NCBI GenBank assembly: GCA_031264895.1 | Contig: JAISDI010000244.1 | Location: forward strand, 1 to 8,007 | Direction of reading: 5' to 3' | From: Endomicrobium sp. | GTDB lineage: Bacteria > Elusimicrobiota > Endomicrobiia > Endomicrobiales > Endomicrobiaceae | DNA: 8,007 bases | Shown: positions 5,425 through 8,007 of the stretch, piece after piece | How positions within the stretch are numbered: the stretch's first letter is position 1 | How the letters are laid out: every line of letters begins with the position of its first letter | Notes under the pieces: model-generated | Database searches by the model: none | What the model saw: only the letters and a program-made list of their open reading frames with translations | What the model was told of the DNA's origin: nothing | Translations under genes and position numbers: made by a program

Positions 5425-5748
5425 GTGAAAAATAACGAGTGTAAAACAATAAAATTATCAGCGGCAGAGCTTCCTATAGGGGATATAGTTGAAGCCGGCA
5501 CAGCTAACGACTTTGTAACTGGCGACTGGCGTTCAGAAAGGCCGGTATGGAACAAAGACAAATGTATTCATTGTTTGGCCTGCTGGATATCCTGCCCGGA
5601 TTCTTCCATTATGATTGCTCCGGACGAAAAAAAGACAACCGTCGTCACCGGCATAGATTATGACCATTGCAAAGGCTGCGGCATATGTTCTAAAGAATGT
5701 CCCATAAAACCGACTAAGGCAATTACAATGGAAGAAGAAAAGAAATAA
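5425..5748 (+). CDS. porD: Pyruvate:ferredoxin oxidoreductase, delta subunit (2x[4Fe-4S] ferredoxin)
   Basis: The delta subunit is a small ferredoxin-type protein that carries electrons from the catalytic site toward external ferredoxin. The 107-residue protein has two complete [4Fe-4S] motifs: C47-x2-C50-x2-C53-x3-C57-P and C82-x2-C85-x2-C88-x3-C92-P. The N-terminal extension with GDWRSERPVWNKDKC (33-47) is characteristic of PorD rather than of free ferredoxins. Translation starts at GTG with a strong GGAGGGG seven bases upstream. The gene begins 30 bases after porC and ends 18 bases before porA, so it belongs to the same transcript. Confidence 0.95.
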   Translation: MKNNECKTIKLSAAELPIGDIVEAGTANDFVTGDWRSERPVWNKDKCIHCLACWISCPDSSIMIAPDEKKTTVVTGIDYDHCKGCGICSKECPIKPTKAITMEEEKK

Positions 5749-5766
5749 ATTAAAGGGGTTAACGAA

Positions 5767-6972
5767 ATGATAAAGACAGTATATCCTAAAGGCAAACTTG
5801 TTGCAAAAACCGGCAACGAAGTTATGGCTGAAGCAATGCGCCAAATTGAGCCGGACGTAGTAGCTGCATATCCTATCACTCCCGCAACTGAAATAGTGCA
5901 GATTTTCTCACAGTTCGTTGCGGACGGAATAGTAAAAAGCGAATATGTCGCCGTAGAAAGCGAACATTCGGCAATGTCGGCGACAATTGCCGCATCGGCG
6001 GCGGGCGCAAGAGCGATGACCGGCACTTCTTCGCAGGGTCTTTCTTTAATGTGGGAAATGCTTTACATAGCTTCGGGCTTGAGGCTTCCGATAGTTATGG
6101 CCGAAGTCAACAGAGCCATATCCGCTCCTATCAACATTCACGGCGACCAGTCGGACACGATGGGCGCAAGAGATGCGGGCTGGATACAAATTTATTCGGA
6201 AAATTCGCAGGAAGCTTACGATAATATGATCCAAGCCACAAAAATTGCAGAAAAAGCCAAGCTGCCCGTTTTAGTTACTACGGACGGCTTTATTATTTCT
6301 CATTGTATGGAAGTCGTGGAAACTTATCCGGACGAAGACGTAAAAAAGTTTATCGGAGAATATAAGCCCGAAAGATACCTCTTAGACGTAAAAAATCCTT
6401 ATACGCTCGGTTCGATCGACCTTCAGGATTATTATTTTGAGCACAGATGGCAGCTTGCCCAAGCCATGAGAGACGCAAAAAATACGATTTTGGAAGTAGC
6501 AAAAGAATTTGAAAACACTTTCGGCAGAAAATACGATATGTACGAAAAGTTCATGATGGACGACGCGGAAATTGCAATAGTCGTTATAGGCTCGACCGCC
6601 GGAACGGCAAAAGTCGTAATAAAAGAGCTTAGAGAAAAAGGAATAAAAGCCGGACTTATAAAAATAAGAGTTTTCAGGCCTTTTCCTGCGGAAATGATTG
6701 CAAAAGATTTGGCAAACGTCAAAGCCGTTGCCGTTATGGACAGGTCGGATTCATGTTCGGGAACATACGCTCCGGTTTATTCTGACGTTGTCGCCGCTTT
6801 ATATGCGCAAGGGGTTACGGGGCCTAAAGTCGTTAACTATGTTTACGGTCTCGGAGGAAGAGAAATCAATACCGAACATATTGCCTCAATTTACGATACG
6901 CTTGGCAAAATAGCTTCCGGCGCACAAAAAGCTTTTACCGAAATAGAATACGTCAACGTAAGAATAAAATAA
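5767..6972 (+). CDS. porA: Pyruvate:ferredoxin oxidoreductase, alpha subunit
   Basis: The alpha subunit supplies half of the thiamine diphosphate site and most substrate contacts. The 401-residue protein has normal length. Visible family motifs are AYPITPATE (34-42), whose threonine contacts substrate in known structures, VESEHSAM (63-70), which carries the glutamate expected to activate the cofactor, GTSSQGL (86-92), and NRAISAPINIHGDQSD (115-130), whose Arg116 is the likely substrate-carboxylate ligand by analogy with Desulfovibrio PFOR. The C-terminal half (about 265-400), with IAIVVIGSTAGTAK and VNYVYGLGGREI, matches the transketolase C-terminal-like domain. AAAGGGG (5753-5759) lies seven bases before ATG. 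The residue assignments in the catalytic site are inferred from family knowledge, not measured here. Confidence 0.95.
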   Translation: MIKTVYPKGKLVAKTGNEVMAEAMRQIEPDVVAAYPITPATEIVQIFSQFVADGIVKSEYVAVESEHSAMSATIAASAAGARAMTGTSSQGLSLMWEMLYIASGLRLPIVMAEVNRAISAPINIHGDQSDTMGARDAGWIQIYSENSQEAYDNMIQATKIAEKAKLPVLVTTDGFIISHCMEVVETYPDEDVKKFIGEYKPERYLLDVKNPYTLGSIDLQDYYFEHRWQLAQAMRDAKNTILEVAKEFENTFGRKYDMYEKFMMDDAEIAIVVIGSTAGTAKVVIKELREKGIKAGLIKIRVFRPFPAEMIAKDLANVKAVAVMDRSDSCSGTYAPVYSDVVAALYAQGVTGPKVVNYVYGLGGREINTEHIASIYDTLGKIASGAQKAFTEIEYVNVRIK

Positions 6973-7012
6973 AAATTTCAAATGAAAGGGCTAAGTTCCC
7001 GGGAGATATAAA

Positions 7013-7930
7013 ATGGCAAATCTTAAAGAATTAAGCAAAATTCCTGAACGAGTAACCGGCGGACACCGTCTTTGCGCCGGCTGCGGGGCAGGTATAGTCG
7101 CAAGGCAGACTCTTCTTGCCGCAGGAAATACGCCCGTGGTAGTTACAAGCGCAACAGGCTGTCTGGAAGTTTCAACTACGATTTTTCCTTATACCGCATG
7201 GAAAAGTCCGTTTTTTCACAGCGCGTTTGAAAACTCTGCGGCAACGTGTTCAGGCATAGAAGCCGCCTACAGAGGCTTAAAAAAACAAGGCAAAGTGACA
7301 GAAGACATAAGATTCATAGCATTCGGAGGAGACGGCGGAACTTATGATATCGGAATACAATCTTTATCCGGCGCAATGGAACGCGGACACAAAATGCTTT
7401 ATGTCTGCTACAATAACGAAGCTTATATGAACACCGGCATACAAAGATCCGGCGCAACTCCCAGAGGCGCCCACACGACGACCGCTCCTGCGGGAAAAGC
7501 GCATCAGGGCAAAGAACAAAGCAGAAAAGATCTTACGGAAATCATTGCGGCGCACGGCATTCCGTATGTCGCGCAGGCATACGTGGGCAACTGGAACGAC
7601 TACATTACAAAAGTGCAAAAAGCTTTAGCAGCTGACGGCCCGTCTTTCATAAATATACTCACTCCGTGCAGGCTGGGCTGGGCATACAAGCCCGAAGACA
7701 CAATGACGCTCAACAGGCTTGCGATGGAAACATGTATATGGCCTTCCTACGAAGTTGAAAACGGCGTCTACAAAATAAATGTAAAACCCAGAGAAAAGAA
7801 ACCCGTAACGGAATTTTTAAAACCACAAGGCAGATTCAAACATCTTTTCAAACCCGAAAACGCCCCCATATTGGAACAAATACAAAAAGAAGTCGCCGCC
7901 AAATGGGAACTCCTGCAAAAAAAAGCCTAA
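7013..7930 (+). CDS. porB: Pyruvate:ferredoxin oxidoreductase, beta subunit (thiamine diphosphate-binding)
   Basis: The beta subunit binds thiamine diphosphate and the proximal [4Fe-4S] cluster next to it. In this 305-residue protein the four expected cluster cysteines are present: C21 and C24 (LCAGCGAG), C50 (TGCLE) and C219 (TPCRLGW). The cofactor-binding motif starts at GGDGGTYDIG (105-114) and closes at YNNEAYMNTGIQRSG (133-147), the GDG...NN pattern of the family. GGGAG (7001-7005) lies seven bases before ATG 7013, 40 bases after porA. It is the last gene of the operon and is followed by a strong intrinsic terminator. Nothing appears truncated or substituted. Confidence 0.96.
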   Translation: MANLKELSKIPERVTGGHRLCAGCGAGIVARQTLLAAGNTPVVVTSATGCLEVSTTIFPYTAWKSPFFHSAFENSAATCSGIEAAYRGLKKQGKVTEDIRFIAFGGDGGTYDIGIQSLSGAMERGHKMLYVCYNNEAYMNTGIQRSGATPRGAHTTTAPAGKAHQGKEQSRKDLTEIIAAHGIPYVAQAYVGNWNDYITKVQKALAADGPSFINILTPCRLGWAYKPEDTMTLNRLAMETCIWPSYEVENGVYKINVKPREKKPVTEFLKPQGRFKHLFKPENAPILEQIQKEVAAKWELLQKKA

Positions 7931-7968
7931 CTTTTCAAAGCATAAAATAAAAACCAAAAAAACCAAAC

Positions 7969-8005
7969 CGGCTGTAAAGGCATTTGATGCCTTTACAGCC
8001 GTTTT
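7969..8005 (+). terminator. Strong intrinsic terminator of the por operon
   Basis: A perfect 15-bp stem CGGCTGTAAAGGCAT (7969-7983) / ATGCCTTTACAGCCG (7987-8001) has a 3-nt TTG loop and is followed by TTTT. An A/C-rich stretch upstream (about 7942-7968) makes weak bidirectional function possible. It lies 38 bases after the porB stop codon. The window ends two bases later, so the full T-tract may extend further. Confidence 0.92.
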
Positions 8006-8007
8006 GT

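Noticed and set aside
6990..7005. CCCGGG palindrome between porA and porB as a regulatory site
   Set aside because: It is a 6-base restriction-type palindrome overlapping the porB ribosome binding site, with no wider symmetry.

Overview
The window is about 8 kb of an AT-rich bacterial chromosome with short gaps between genes and every gene on the + strand. It holds seven protein genes: a 5'-truncated TylF-type methyltransferase, dnaX, an unrecognised exported protein, recR, and a complete four-gene 2-oxoacid (probably pyruvate):ferredoxin oxidoreductase operon in the order gamma-delta-alpha-beta. A ferredoxin-linked pyruvate oxidoreductase, an AT-rich Lys/Ile/Asn-heavy proteome and a small intergenic palindromic repeat fit an anaerobic host-associated or gut bacterium. 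An Elusimicrobiota/Endomicrobium-like source is my guess from overall feel; I cannot confirm it from the sequence alone.

Layout. Bases 1-37 are a G/C-only run (22 consecutive C, then a GC palindrome) that does not resemble the rest and looks like a sequence-end artefact. Bases 40-693 are the truncated methyltransferase. Bases 694-910 are a leader with a perfect -10 hexamer, two inverted repeats and an imperfect direct repeat. dnaX follows at 911-2572, then the exported 400-residue protein (2715-3917) and recR (3919-4515), which starts one base after the previous stop codon. In many bacteria dnaX-recR is interrupted only by ybaB; here ybaB is absent and the exported protein sits in that slot.

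Bases 4516-4812 carry a composite palindromic repeat made of two convergent, related hairpin units, then two more hairpins just before the por operon. porC, porD, porA and porB (4813-7930) are tightly spaced, each with a good ribosome binding site, and end at a strong intrinsic terminator with a 15-bp stem (7969-8005). The four Por proteins together would oxidise pyruvate to acetyl-CoA and CO2 and reduce ferredoxin, with thiamine diphosphate and three [4Fe-4S] clusters; all cluster-binding cysteines are present.

The most interesting observation is inside dnaX. At the end of the clamp-loader core there is a heptamer A-AAA-AAT, in the correct frame for -1 slippage, with an AGGA 13 nt upstream and a -1 frame stop codon one codon later. 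This parallels the arrangement by which E. coli makes the short gamma form of DnaX, but with a different heptamer. It may be real recoding or transcript slippage, or a chance A-run in an A-rich gene. I found no CRISPR array, tRNA, rRNA, transposase or defence system, and no evidence of a wholly new multi-gene system.
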